In this document: positions 1-6,051 of the stretch, in pieces | Layout of the letters: every line of letters starts with the position of its first letter | Numbering within the stretch: position 1 is the first letter of the stretch | From: Bacteroidetes bacterium HGW-Bacteroidetes-12 | Lineage (GTDB): Bacteria; Bacteroidota; Bacteroidia; Flavobacteriales_E; Vicingaceae | Direction: 5' to 3' | DNA length: 14,275 bases | Assembly (NCBI GenBank): GCA_002841035.1 | Contig: PHDR01000027.1 | Location: 1 to 14,275, forward strand | Made by a program: the position numbers and the translations under genes | Notes under the pieces: model-generated | Database searches by the model: none | What the model saw: the letters and a program-made list of their open reading frames with translations, nothing else | Told to the model about the DNA's origin: nothing

Positions 1-933
1 AGATTAGTTTTAACAACACCATTAAATTCAAAATCACCTATAAATGAACATCTTACAAAACATGGAGACGGTGTTAAAGTAATTGCCCTTTGGGTGGACG
101 ATGCCACTAAATCGTGGGAAGAAACCACCAAAAGAGGAGCAAAATCGTTTATGAAACCAACCGTTGAAAAAGATGAGCAAGGAGAAGTGGTACGTTCAGG
201 TATTCATACTTATGGAGACACGGTGCATATTTTTGTGGAAAGAAAAAACTACAACGGAGTATTTTTGCCAGGGTATAAAAAATGGGAATCAGATTACAAT
301 CCAGAACCAACAGGTTTAAAATTTATAGATCACATGGTTGGAAATGTAGGTTGGAATGAAATGAATACTTGGGTTAAGTTTTATGAAGACGTTTTAGGGT
401 TTGTAAATTTTTTATCATTCGATGACAAACAAATTCACACCGAATATTCTGCCTTGATGAGTAAGGTAATGAGTAACGGAAATGGTAGAATTAAATTTCC
501 TATTAATGAACCAGCCGAAGGAAAGAAAAAATCTCAAATTGAAGAATACTTAGATTTTTATGAAGGACCTGGAGCTCAACACATAGCTGTAGCTACCGAT
601 GATATCATTACAACTGTTTCTAAATTAAGAGACAGAGGAGTAGAATTTCTATCAACTCCACCAGAAGAATACTACAAATCAGTTCCAGTTCGATTAGAAG
701 CTCATAATCATAAATTAAGAGAAGACATAGAAACCCTAAAAAGTTTAGGAATAATGATAGATGCCGATGAAGAAGGCTATTTGTTGCAAATTTTTACAAA
801 ACCTATTGAAGATAGACCAACATTGTTTTTTGAAATCATTCAACGAATGGGAGCAAGAGGTTTCGGTGCAGGAAATTTTAAAGCATTGTTTGAATCTATT
901 GAAAGAGAGCAAGAAAAAAGAGGTACGCTTTAA
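1..933 (+). CDS. hppD: 4-hydroxyphenylpyruvate dioxygenase, 3' portion (5' end outside window)
   Basis: Converts 4-hydroxyphenylpyruvate to homogentisate with a non-haem Fe(II) and O2, the second step of tyrosine catabolism; cytoplasmic. Frame 1 is open from the first base, giving 310 residues that begin inside the N-terminal domain. The family is usually about 360-390 residues, so roughly 70-80 residues lie upstream. The three iron ligands of the family are visible: His in FIDHMVGN (codon 331-333), His in GAQHIAV (codon 580-582) and Glu in LFFEIIQR (codon 832-834), about 83-84 residues apart as in known enzymes. The C-terminus GFGAGNFKALFESIEREQ is the typical closing helix of HPPD. The internal GTG at 94 is not the start, because homologous sequence continues upstream of it. 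No other tyrosine-catabolism gene is in view. Confidence 0.96.
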   Translation, partial: RLVLTTPLNSKSPINEHLTKHGDGVKVIALWVDDATKSWEETTKRGAKSFMKPTVEKDEQGEVVRSGIHTYGDTVHIFVERKNYNGVFLPGYKKWESDYNPEPTGLKFIDHMVGNVGWNEMNTWVKFYEDVLGFVNFLSFDDKQIHTEYSALMSKVMSNGNGRIKFPINEPAEGKKKSQIEEYLDFYEGPGAQHIAVATDDIITTVSKLRDRGVEFLSTPPEEYYKSVPVRLEAHNHKLREDIETLKSLGIMIDADEEGYLLQIFTKPIEDRPTLFFEIIQRMGARGFGAGNFKALFESIEREQEKRGTL

Positions 934-971
934 AAAATCAGTATTTCGTTTTTAATAATAAATAAAAATTG

Positions 972-979
972 TACTTTAG
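972..979 (+). promoter_or_regulatory. Possible -7 box (TACTTTAG) for the small membrane protein gene
   Basis: TACTTTAG differs at one position from the Bacteroidota consensus TAnnTTTG and sits 24 bases upstream of the ATG at 1004. No convincing TTG was seen at the -33 position. The same 11 bases, TTGTACTTTAG, recur upstream of ettA at 12761-12771. Confidence 0.35.
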
Positions 980-1003
980 CGGTTCAAACCTAACAAACAC
1001 AAC

Positions 1004-1189
1004 ATGAAAAAAAATAAATTAATAGCCTTGGCAATCATTGCATTTTTATTTACAGCACCTTTTCATTATGCCTATATAGCTATTGAAAAAGAGGGAGGAA
1101 TTGTTCAAGCATTGAGCATGACGTTACTAATAATAGGAGCAATAATAGCAATAGTATTGTTTAACGAAGAACCCGAAACACATCATTAA
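1004..1189 (+). CDS. Small two-helix membrane protein, function unknown
   Basis: A 61-residue protein that I do not recognise. It begins MKKNK and has two hydrophobic stretches, about residues 6-28 and 37-54, separated by a short charged turn (IEKEGG). It ends in an acidic, His-containing tail (NEEPETHH). This suggests a helical hairpin in the inner membrane, or one cleaved signal plus one helix. Three things support a real gene: a plausible -7 box 24 bases upstream of the ATG, a hairpin terminator soon after the stop, and the lack of a competing frame. It stands alone between hppD and hisS, so context gives no function. Small membrane proteins of this size in Bacteroidota are often uncharacterised and lineage-restricted (inference). 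Confidence 0.7.
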   Translation: MKKNKLIALAIIAFLFTAPFHYAYIAIEKEGGIVQALSMTLLIIGAIIAIVLFNEEPETHH

Positions 1190-1191
1190 AC

Positions 1192-1207
1192 TTTTTTTTT
1201 TTTTTTT
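1192..1207 (+). repeat. Homopolymer of 16 T
   Basis: Sixteen consecutive T bases start three bases after the stop codon of the small membrane protein and directly precede the terminator hairpin. Such a run is prone to length change and sequencing error. It lies outside coding sequence. Confidence 0.9.
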
Positions 1208-1208
1208 G

Positions 1209-1239
1209 AAGCCCAAGGTAATTTGCTTTGGGCTTTTTT
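1209..1239 (+). terminator. Rho-independent terminator after the small membrane protein gene
   Basis: The stem GCCCAAGG (1211-1218) pairs with CTTTGGGC (1226-1233) with one G-T wobble, around a 7-base loop. It is extended by AA/TT and followed by a run of six T. It separates the small gene from hisS. Confidence 0.85.
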
Positions 1240-1380
1240 ATGCCCTAGGTTCTTTTTATTTTGAAGTTTTATTATTAACCTGACGGCAATATATCGATAA
1301 AACAAAACTGAATAACCAATTGACTATCAGCTAAAGTCTTAATATCTTAATATCTTTATTCTATCGTCTAGTTATTATCC
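1240..1380. other. Spacer before hisS with short word repeats
   Basis: No open frame or RNA gene was recognised. It contains two adjacent copies of CTTAATAT (1338-1353) followed by the related CTTTATT. This resembles the word-like repeats in the exporter spacers further right. Confidence 0.5.
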
Positions 1381-1388
1381 TAAATTTG
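1381..1388 (+). promoter_or_regulatory. -7 promoter box (TAAATTTG) for hisS
   Basis: An exact match to the Bacteroidota TAnnTTTG box, 22 bases before the hisS ATG, giving a short leader. A clear TTG at -33 is not present; only T-rich sequence is seen around 1355-1361. Confidence 0.6.
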
Positions 1389-1410
1389 CAACCATACTTT
1401 TATATTTAAA

Positions 1411-2802
1411 ATGAGCAACAAACCAAGCATTCCAAAAGGAACAAGAGATTTTTCGCCAATAGAAATGGCTCGCAGAAACTATATTTTTGATGTCATCAAA
1501 AAAACATATAAAAAATACGGTTTTCAGCAAATAGAAACACCTGCAATGGAAAACCTAAGCACCTTGGTTGGAACAGGTGGAGATGAAAGTGATAAACTAA
1601 TTTTTAAAATTTTAAATAGTGGCGATTATTTAGCTAAAGCCGATGAAAAAGCATTGCAAGAAAAAAATGCAAACGGATTAACCAAATCGATAGCCGAAAA
1701 AGCGTTGCATTATGATTTAACCGTACCTTTTGCCCGATATGTAGTTCAAAATCAAAACGATATTACTTTTCCGTTTAGGCGTTTTCAAATACAACCCGTT
1801 TGGCGTGCCGACAGACCACAAAGAGGACGATACCGTGAGTTTTACCAATGCGATGCCGATATTATTGGTTCAGACTCCTTGCTTAATGAAGTAGATTTAA
1901 TCAAAATTATTGATGATGTGTTTACCGAATTGTTTCAAGGTAAATTAAATTATACGGTTTCAGTTAATAATAGAAAGATTTTGCAAGGGATTGTTGAATC
2001 TGTTGGAGAGCAGGATAAATTTGAACAAATTGTAGTTGCGATTGATAAGTTGGATAAGATAGGTATAGAAAAAGTTATCAAAGAACTTAATGATATAGGT
2101 CTTAGTGAAAAAAGTGTATTATCATTAATGGATTTGTTAGCTGTAACAAAAGGTTCAAGTAATTTATATGAAATGGCATTAACTCAATTAGAGTTCTTAT
2201 CACAAAAAATAAATAATACTATTAACGGTCAAAAAGGCATAGAAGAATTAGAATTTGTGTTTGAAAAAATACAACAATTAGGTTTAAAAACAGCTCATGT
2301 GAAATTCGACCCAACGCTAGCTCGTGGTTTAGGTTACTACACAGGAACAATTATAGAAGTGAAAGTAGCTAACTTTCCGAGCATTTGTGGAGGCGGAAGA
2401 TATGACGATTTAACAGGTAAATTTGGACTAAAAAATGTTTCGGGCGTTGGTATTTCTTTTGGTGCCGATAGAATTTATGATGTGTTGTTAGACAATAATT
2501 TATATCCCGAATTTAAAGGCGACTCAACGCAAGTGTTGTTTGTAAATTTTGGTGAAAAAGAACAAGATTATTGTTTGCCCTTGCTGTTTCAATTAAGAGA
2601 TGCAGGCATAAATGCAGAAATTTATCCTGATAAAGTGAAGCTGCAAAAACAAATGACCTTTGCCAACAACAAAGCCATTAATTATGTAGTAATAGTTGGA
2701 AGCGATGAAATGGAAACAGGTAAACTTACTGTTAAAAATATGGAAACAGGAACGCAAGAAGCGTTGACAATTTCTGAGTTAATTGAAAAATGTATCAATT
2801 AA
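1411..2802 (+). CDS. hisS: Histidyl-tRNA synthetase
   Basis: Charges tRNA-His with histidine using ATP in the cytoplasm; a class II aminoacyl-tRNA synthetase and normally essential. The 463-residue product begins with the usual KGTRDFSP segment (residues 9-16). LTVPFARYV lies at 103-111, motif 2 with FRRFQIQPVWRAD and RYREFYQCD at 122-148, the histidine-binding RGLGYYTG at 305-312, CGGGRYDDL at 326-334 and motif 3 GVGISFGADRIY at 345-356. The C-terminal anticodon-binding domain runs from about residue 373. It is longer than the about 420 residues of E. coli HisS because of extra sequence around residues 70-100, a form common in Bacteroidota (from family knowledge). The ATG at 1411 is supported by the N-terminal family motif and the promoter just upstream. 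Confidence 0.98.
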   Translation: MSNKPSIPKGTRDFSPIEMARRNYIFDVIKKTYKKYGFQQIETPAMENLSTLVGTGGDESDKLIFKILNSGDYLAKADEKALQEKNANGLTKSIAEKALHYDLTVPFARYVVQNQNDITFPFRRFQIQPVWRADRPQRGRYREFYQCDADIIGSDSLLNEVDLIKIIDDVFTELFQGKLNYTVSVNNRKILQGIVESVGEQDKFEQIVVAIDKLDKIGIEKVIKELNDIGLSEKSVLSLMDLLAVTKGSSNLYEMALTQLEFLSQKINNTINGQKGIEELEFVFEKIQQLGLKTAHVKFDPTLARGLGYYTGTIIEVKVANFPSICGGGRYDDLTGKFGLKNVSGVGISFGADRIYDVLLDNNLYPEFKGDSTQVLFVNFGEKEQDYCLPLLFQLRDAGINAEIYPDKVKLQKQMTFANNKAINYVVIVGSDEMETGKLTVKNMETGTQEALTISELIEKCIN

Positions 2803-2810
2803 GGTGTTAG

Positions 2811-2879
2811 TGCCATTCTGAACGAAATTTTATAAACTGAGGCACGAAGTTTAATAAAATGAAGAGAAGAATCTCTAAT
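2811..2879. repeat. Degenerate dispersed-repeat-like element with hairpins
   Basis: The stretch contains the phrases CATTCTGAACGAAA and GAAGAGAAGAATCTCT. These resemble a sequence family scattered through intergenic regions of many Bacteroidota genomes (recalled, not searched). Inside it, ATTTTATAAACT (2827-2838) pairs with AGTTTAATAAAAT (2848-2860), with one bulged A, across a 9-base loop. A second small palindrome, AGAGA-AGAA-TCTCT, lies at 2863-2876. It sits between the hisS stop and the nadA start. It may also act as a weak transcript end for hisS, but it has no T run. Confidence 0.5.
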
Positions 2880-2938
2880 CTATCAATAAGGGGCATACTC
2901 CCTTGTCAAAAACTAAAATCTGTAACATATATAAAAAA

Positions 2939-3922
2939 ATGAACAAACTTCAAGAGGTTAAAGAAAAAGGATTTGTAACGGCAGCGTTAGAAAAAGGCAA
3001 AAACCTAATTAAAGAAATTGAGCGTTTAAAAAAGGAAAAAAACGCAGTAATTTTAGCTCATTATTATCAACAAGAAGAAATTCAGGATATTGCTGATTAT
3101 ATTGGCGACAGCTTAGGATTGGCCCAAGAAGCCGCCAAAACCAATGCTGATGTTATTTTATTTGCAGGCGTTCATTTTATGGGCGAAACAGCAAAAATTC
3201 TAAATCCAACAAAAAAAGTAATTATCCCCGATTTAAACGCAGGTTGCTCTTTAGCCGATTCGGCTCCAACCGATAAGTTTGAAGCATTTTTAAAGCAACA
3301 CCCCAACCACACCGTAATTAGCTACATCAATTGCTCTGCCGAAATAAAAGCCTTGAGCAATATTATTTGCACATCATCTAATGCTGTTAAAATTGTGGAT
3401 AGTTTACCAAAAGAGGAGAAAATAATTTTCGCACCCGATATTAATTTAGGTAAATATGTAGCAAAAAAAACAGGACGAGATTTGGTTTTGTGGGATGGTG
3501 CTTGCGAAGTACACGTAGAAATTTCGGCAGATAAGCTAAAATTTTTACAAGGAAAATACCCCAACGCACAATTAATTGCTCACCCCGAATGTCAGGAAGC
3601 AATTTTAAATGAAGCCGATTTTGTTGGCTCAACCACCGCATTACTTAAATACGTGGAAGAAAGCAACGTACAAGAATTTATTGTAGCTACCGAAGTAGGC
3701 ATTATTCATAAAATGAAACAAGCTGTGCCACATAAAAAACTCATTCCAGCACCAGCAGTAACCAACAACACCTGTGCTTGCAGCGAATGTCCGTATATGA
3801 AAATGAACACCTTAGAAAAAATTCACGCAAGCTTGGTGCATTTGCAACCCGAAATTTTTGTAGAAGAAACTATTCGATTAAAAGCCCTAAAATCGGTAAA
3901 CAGAATGTTGGAAATGAGTTAA
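2939..3922 (+). CDS. nadA: Quinolinate synthase (4Fe-4S)
   Basis: Condenses iminoaspartate (made by NadB) with dihydroxyacetone phosphate to give quinolinate, the precursor of NAD; a cytoplasmic, oxygen-sensitive [4Fe-4S] enzyme. From the ATG at 2939 it is 327 residues, a normal size. AHYYQ at 40-44, GDSLGLAQEA at 57-66 and FAGVHFMGETAKIL at 75-88 are family signatures. Likely cluster cysteines are C103 (NAGCSLAD), C189 (DGAC) and C284 (CPYM), the last within C279-x-C281-x2-C284. An upstream TTG at 2903 is in frame but lies in the AAGGG/CCCTT palindrome of the repeat region and adds non-family residues, so the ATG is preferred. nadB and nadC are not nearby. The stop overlaps that of the convergent tspO gene. 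Confidence 0.97.
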   Translation: MNKLQEVKEKGFVTAALEKGKNLIKEIERLKKEKNAVILAHYYQQEEIQDIADYIGDSLGLAQEAAKTNADVILFAGVHFMGETAKILNPTKKVIIPDLNAGCSLADSAPTDKFEAFLKQHPNHTVISYINCSAEIKALSNIICTSSNAVKIVDSLPKEEKIIFAPDINLGKYVAKKTGRDLVLWDGACEVHVEISADKLKFLQGKYPNAQLIAHPECQEAILNEADFVGSTTALLKYVEESNVQEFIVATEVGIIHKMKQAVPHKKLIPAPAVTNNTCACSECPYMKMNTLEKIHASLVHLQPEIFVEETIRLKALKSVNRMLEMS

Positions 3923-4383
3923 TTCATTAAAAAAATATATCCATTGAGCGAAAAAGCAATTAACAACCATAATAAATAAGGCAACATTAATACACCTTGC
4001 ATTTTAGATTTCTGAAACCCAATATAACAAAACCAAGCAATTACTATTATTAACAAAAGCAGTATAATCAGTCCTAAGAAAACCTGGTGAAAATAAAAAA
4101 AAGTTGGATTCCAACCCACATTTAAAATAAACTGAACACCAAAAATCCAATAAAAAGCATATAATTCTTTAAATGTTTGGTTAGATGTAAATAGGGTTAA
4201 ATAGAAAGTAAAACAAAGCATTATTAACGACCAAGCAGCACCAAAAACCCAACCAGGAGGTGTCCAAGGAGCTTTTTCTATAGTCTGATAAAACGTGTTT
4301 TCAACAGGGCTTCCTCCCATCAAATAGGAGCCTATTGCCAATGCTGAAAAATTTATTGCAAGAAAAACGAAAAATCGTAGCAT
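3919..4383 (-). CDS. tspO: TspO/MBR (tryptophan-rich sensory protein) family membrane protein
   Basis: A member of the family related to the mitochondrial translocator protein; bacterial members bind porphyrins and take part in tetrapyrrole or stress responses. The protein is 154 residues with about five membrane helices. Family motifs are clear: WTPPGWVFGAAW at 40-51, NVGWNPTFF at 88-96, and PYLLW...SLNGYI at 135-150. The ATG at 4383 is preferred over a TTG two codons earlier. A possible -7 box TAACTTTA, one base off consensus, lies at 4407-4414 on the minus strand. Its stop shares a TTAA with the nadA stop, so the two genes overlap tail to tail by 4 bases with no terminator between them. 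No carotenoid, photolyase or haem gene is adjacent to narrow its role. Confidence 0.93.
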   Translation of the reverse strand: MLRFFVFLAINFSALAIGSYLMGGSPVENTFYQTIEKAPWTPPGWVFGAAWSLIMLCFTFYLTLFTSNQTFKELYAFYWIFGVQFILNVGWNPTFFYFHQVFLGLIILLLLIIVIAWFCYIGFQKSKMQGVLMLPYLLWLLIAFSLNGYIFLMN

Positions 4384-4503
4384 AATCAAATTAACATTAT
4401 TTATGATAAAGTTACATTTTATTGTCGTATGATAGACGTTTAGAGTTCATTAATTAGGTTTATTTTTGATAAAAATATTATTAACCTTATAAACTATAAA
4501 ATT

Positions 4504-5049
4504 ATGGCACGAATTGAAGCTTTAACAAAAGAACAAGCACACCCAGATGTGCAACCTATTTTTGACGGAATGAAACAAAAAATGGGCATGGTACCTAATA
4601 TTTACGCAACATTGGCTAATTCGCCAGCTGCCTTAAAAGCAAATTTAGCTTTTGGAGATGCCCTAAAAGCAGGTTCATTATCAATGAAAGAAGTAGAAAC
4701 CGTTGCATTGTCCGTTTCTCAAATTAACAACTGCACCTATTGCTTAGCAGCTCATACCGCTGTTGGTAAAATGGCAGGGTTTACTGAAGAAGAAACAATA
4801 GCTGTTAGAACAGGCGAAATTGCTGATGCAAAAATAAAAGCCCTCTCTGATTTAGCAAAAGAAATTACTACTACAAAAGGCTATCCAACAGAAGCTACTT
4901 TAAATGCTTTTTACAATGCAGGTTATTCAAAAGCAACACTAATTGAAGTAATTGGTTTAGTTGCCTTAAACACATTTAACAACTATTTTAACCACATTGC
5001 TGAAACGCCAGTTGATTTTCCTGTAGCTAAAGAAGTTGAATTGGCTTAA
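4504..5049 (+). CDS. AhpD-like / carboxymuconolactone decarboxylase family protein
   Basis: Probably a thiol-dependent peroxidase or reductase-type protein of the AhpD/CMD fold. It is 181 residues, helical and cytoplasmic (no signal or membrane segment). The active-site pattern is complete: E65, then C77-x2-C80 and H84 in INNCTYCLAAH, with the same spacing (12, 3 and 4 residues) as Glu118, Cys130, Cys133 and His137 of mycobacterial AhpD. The N-terminal QPIFDGMKQKMGMVPN and the C-terminal ATLIEVIGLVALNTFNNYFNH are typical of 'peroxidase-related' members. It stands alone and is closed by a strong terminator. No ahpC or regulator is adjacent, so the substrate and electron donor cannot be named. 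Confidence 0.9.
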   Translation: MARIEALTKEQAHPDVQPIFDGMKQKMGMVPNIYATLANSPAALKANLAFGDALKAGSLSMKEVETVALSVSQINNCTYCLAAHTAVGKMAGFTEEETIAVRTGEIADAKIKALSDLAKEITTTKGYPTEATLNAFYNAGYSKATLIEVIGLVALNTFNNYFNHIAETPVDFPVAKEVELA

Positions 5050-5084
5050 TTGTAACTAATCAACTTAGATTTTTATGTTTACAA

Positions 5085-5125
5085 AACAAAGGCTGTCAAT
5101 TTTGACAGCCTTTGTTCATTTTTTT
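5085..5125 (+). terminator. Strong rho-independent terminator after the AhpD-like gene
   Basis: A perfect 15-bp stem (5085-5099 with 5102-5116, core AAAGGCTGTCAA) closes on a very tight loop. The innermost A-T pairs probably open in RNA. It is followed by CA and seven T. It isolates the AhpD-like gene from the exporter operon. Confidence 0.93.
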
Positions 5126-5316
5126 CAACAGCAAGAGGTTACGGACGAGTATTTAATCAAAAAATTCAAGAAATAACGAAATAGTTTATAAACTCAAAAC
5201 AGTATTTATTTAGGGTGCTGTTCTCAATAAAATTAATAATGGAGGTTTAAAAAAGCCATTCATCATTTAGAACTCCCATTTATGTAATATTAAATATCTA
5301 ATATGAGTATTAAGAT
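5126..5316. other. Non-coding spacer upstream of the exporter operon
   Basis: No complete gene was seen. At 5126-5176 a short open stretch would read QQQEVTDEYLIKKFKK and stop. It has no start of its own and could be the tail of a lost gene. The rest is AT-rich with no clear operator or riboswitch fold. Confidence 0.4.
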
Positions 5317-5324
5317 TATCTTTG
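5317..5324 (+). promoter_or_regulatory. -7 promoter box (TATCTTTG) for the exporter operon
   Basis: An exact TAnnTTTG match. Transcription would begin near 5330, leaving a leader of about 20 bases before the GTG at 5350. No TTG occurs at the expected -33 distance, so an activator may help or the promoter may be weak (inference). Confidence 0.6.
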
Positions 5325-5349
5325 TTGTTTGATATATTACATAGATGCA

Positions 5350-6051
5350 GTGATAGAAATAAAAGACCTCCATAAATCGTACAAAATGGGTAGCAACGTG
5401 CTTCACGTACTAAAAGGAATTAACTTTAGTGTGGAAGAAGGCGAATTAGTTGCCATTATGGGGTCTTCAGGTTCAGGAAAATCAACATTGCTCAATATAT
5501 TAGGAATGTTGGATTTGTTAGATTCGGGAACATATACTTTAGATGGAGTTCCAATTGTAAACCTAAATGAGACAAAAGCAGCCAAATATCGAAACAAATT
5601 TTTAGGCTTTGTTTTTCAATCATTCAATTTGATTAACTATAAATCAGCATTAGAGAATGTATCCCTACCCCTTTATTATCAACGAATTCCCAGGAAGGAA
5701 AGAGAGAAAATTGCCATGCAATACCTTAAAAAAGTTGGATTATCTGAATGGGCAACACATTTACCAAGCGAACTATCAGGTGGTCAAAAACAACGAGTAG
5801 CAATTGCAAGAGCATTAGCTGCTCAACCCAAAGTATTGTTGGCAGATGAACCAACGGGTGCATTAGATTCGACTACCTCTTATGAAGTAATGCAACTTAT
5901 TCAGGAAATAAATGATGAAGGAAAAACCATTTTAGTTGTTACCCATGAGCCTGATATTGCCAATATGTGTAAACGAATTGTTCAATTAAAAGATGGGGTA
6001 ATTATTGAAGATAAAAAAGTAACCCAAATTAGAGCTTCCGATTATGTTTAG
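5350..6051 (+). CDS. ABC exporter ATPase, MacB/LolD type
   Basis: Powers the FtsX/MacB-type permeases encoded next to it; cytoplasmic face of the inner membrane. From GTG 5350 it is 233 residues, the normal length for this family, and begins MIEIKDLHKSY like its relatives. All catalytic motifs are intact: Walker A GSSGSGKST at 38-46, Q-loop Q90, signature LSGGQ at 142-146, Walker B VLLADE at 162-167 and switch His199. An in-frame TTG at 5329 lies within a few bases of the predicted transcription start, directly after the TATCTTTG box, so it is unlikely to be used. The last 8 bases overlap the start of permease 1, implying translational coupling. In E. coli MacB the ATPase is fused to the permease; here it is separate. 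Confidence 0.95.
   Translation: MIEIKDLHKSYKMGSNVLHVLKGINFSVEEGELVAIMGSSGSGKSTLLNILGMLDLLDSGTYTLDGVPIVNLNETKAAKYRNKFLGFVFQSFNLINYKSALENVSLPLYYQRIPRKEREKIAMQYLKKVGLSEWATHLPSELSGGQKQRVAIARALAAQPKVLLADEPTGALDSTTSYEVMQLIQEINDEGKTILVVTHEPDIANMCKRIVQLKDGVIIEDKKVTQIRASDYV

Noticed and set aside
761..955. Second plus-strand frame overlapping the end of hppD
   Set aside because: Out-of-frame reading of the conserved C-terminus of HPPD, rich in Lys and Asn and without family likeness.
2903..2938. TTG start and 12-codon extension of nadA
   Set aside because: The extension falls in the repeat-like spacer and encodes residues not seen in NadA proteins; the ATG at 2939 fits the family start.
3322..3641. 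Two open frames on the minus strand inside nadA
   Set aside because: They lie wholly inside a gene with intact quinolinate synthase motifs, and their products show no family signature or promoter.
5231..5285. Imperfect inverted repeat AATGGAG...CTCCCATT upstream of the exporter
   Set aside because: The arms need a bulge and are separated by about 28 bases; too weak to claim an operator or riboswitch.
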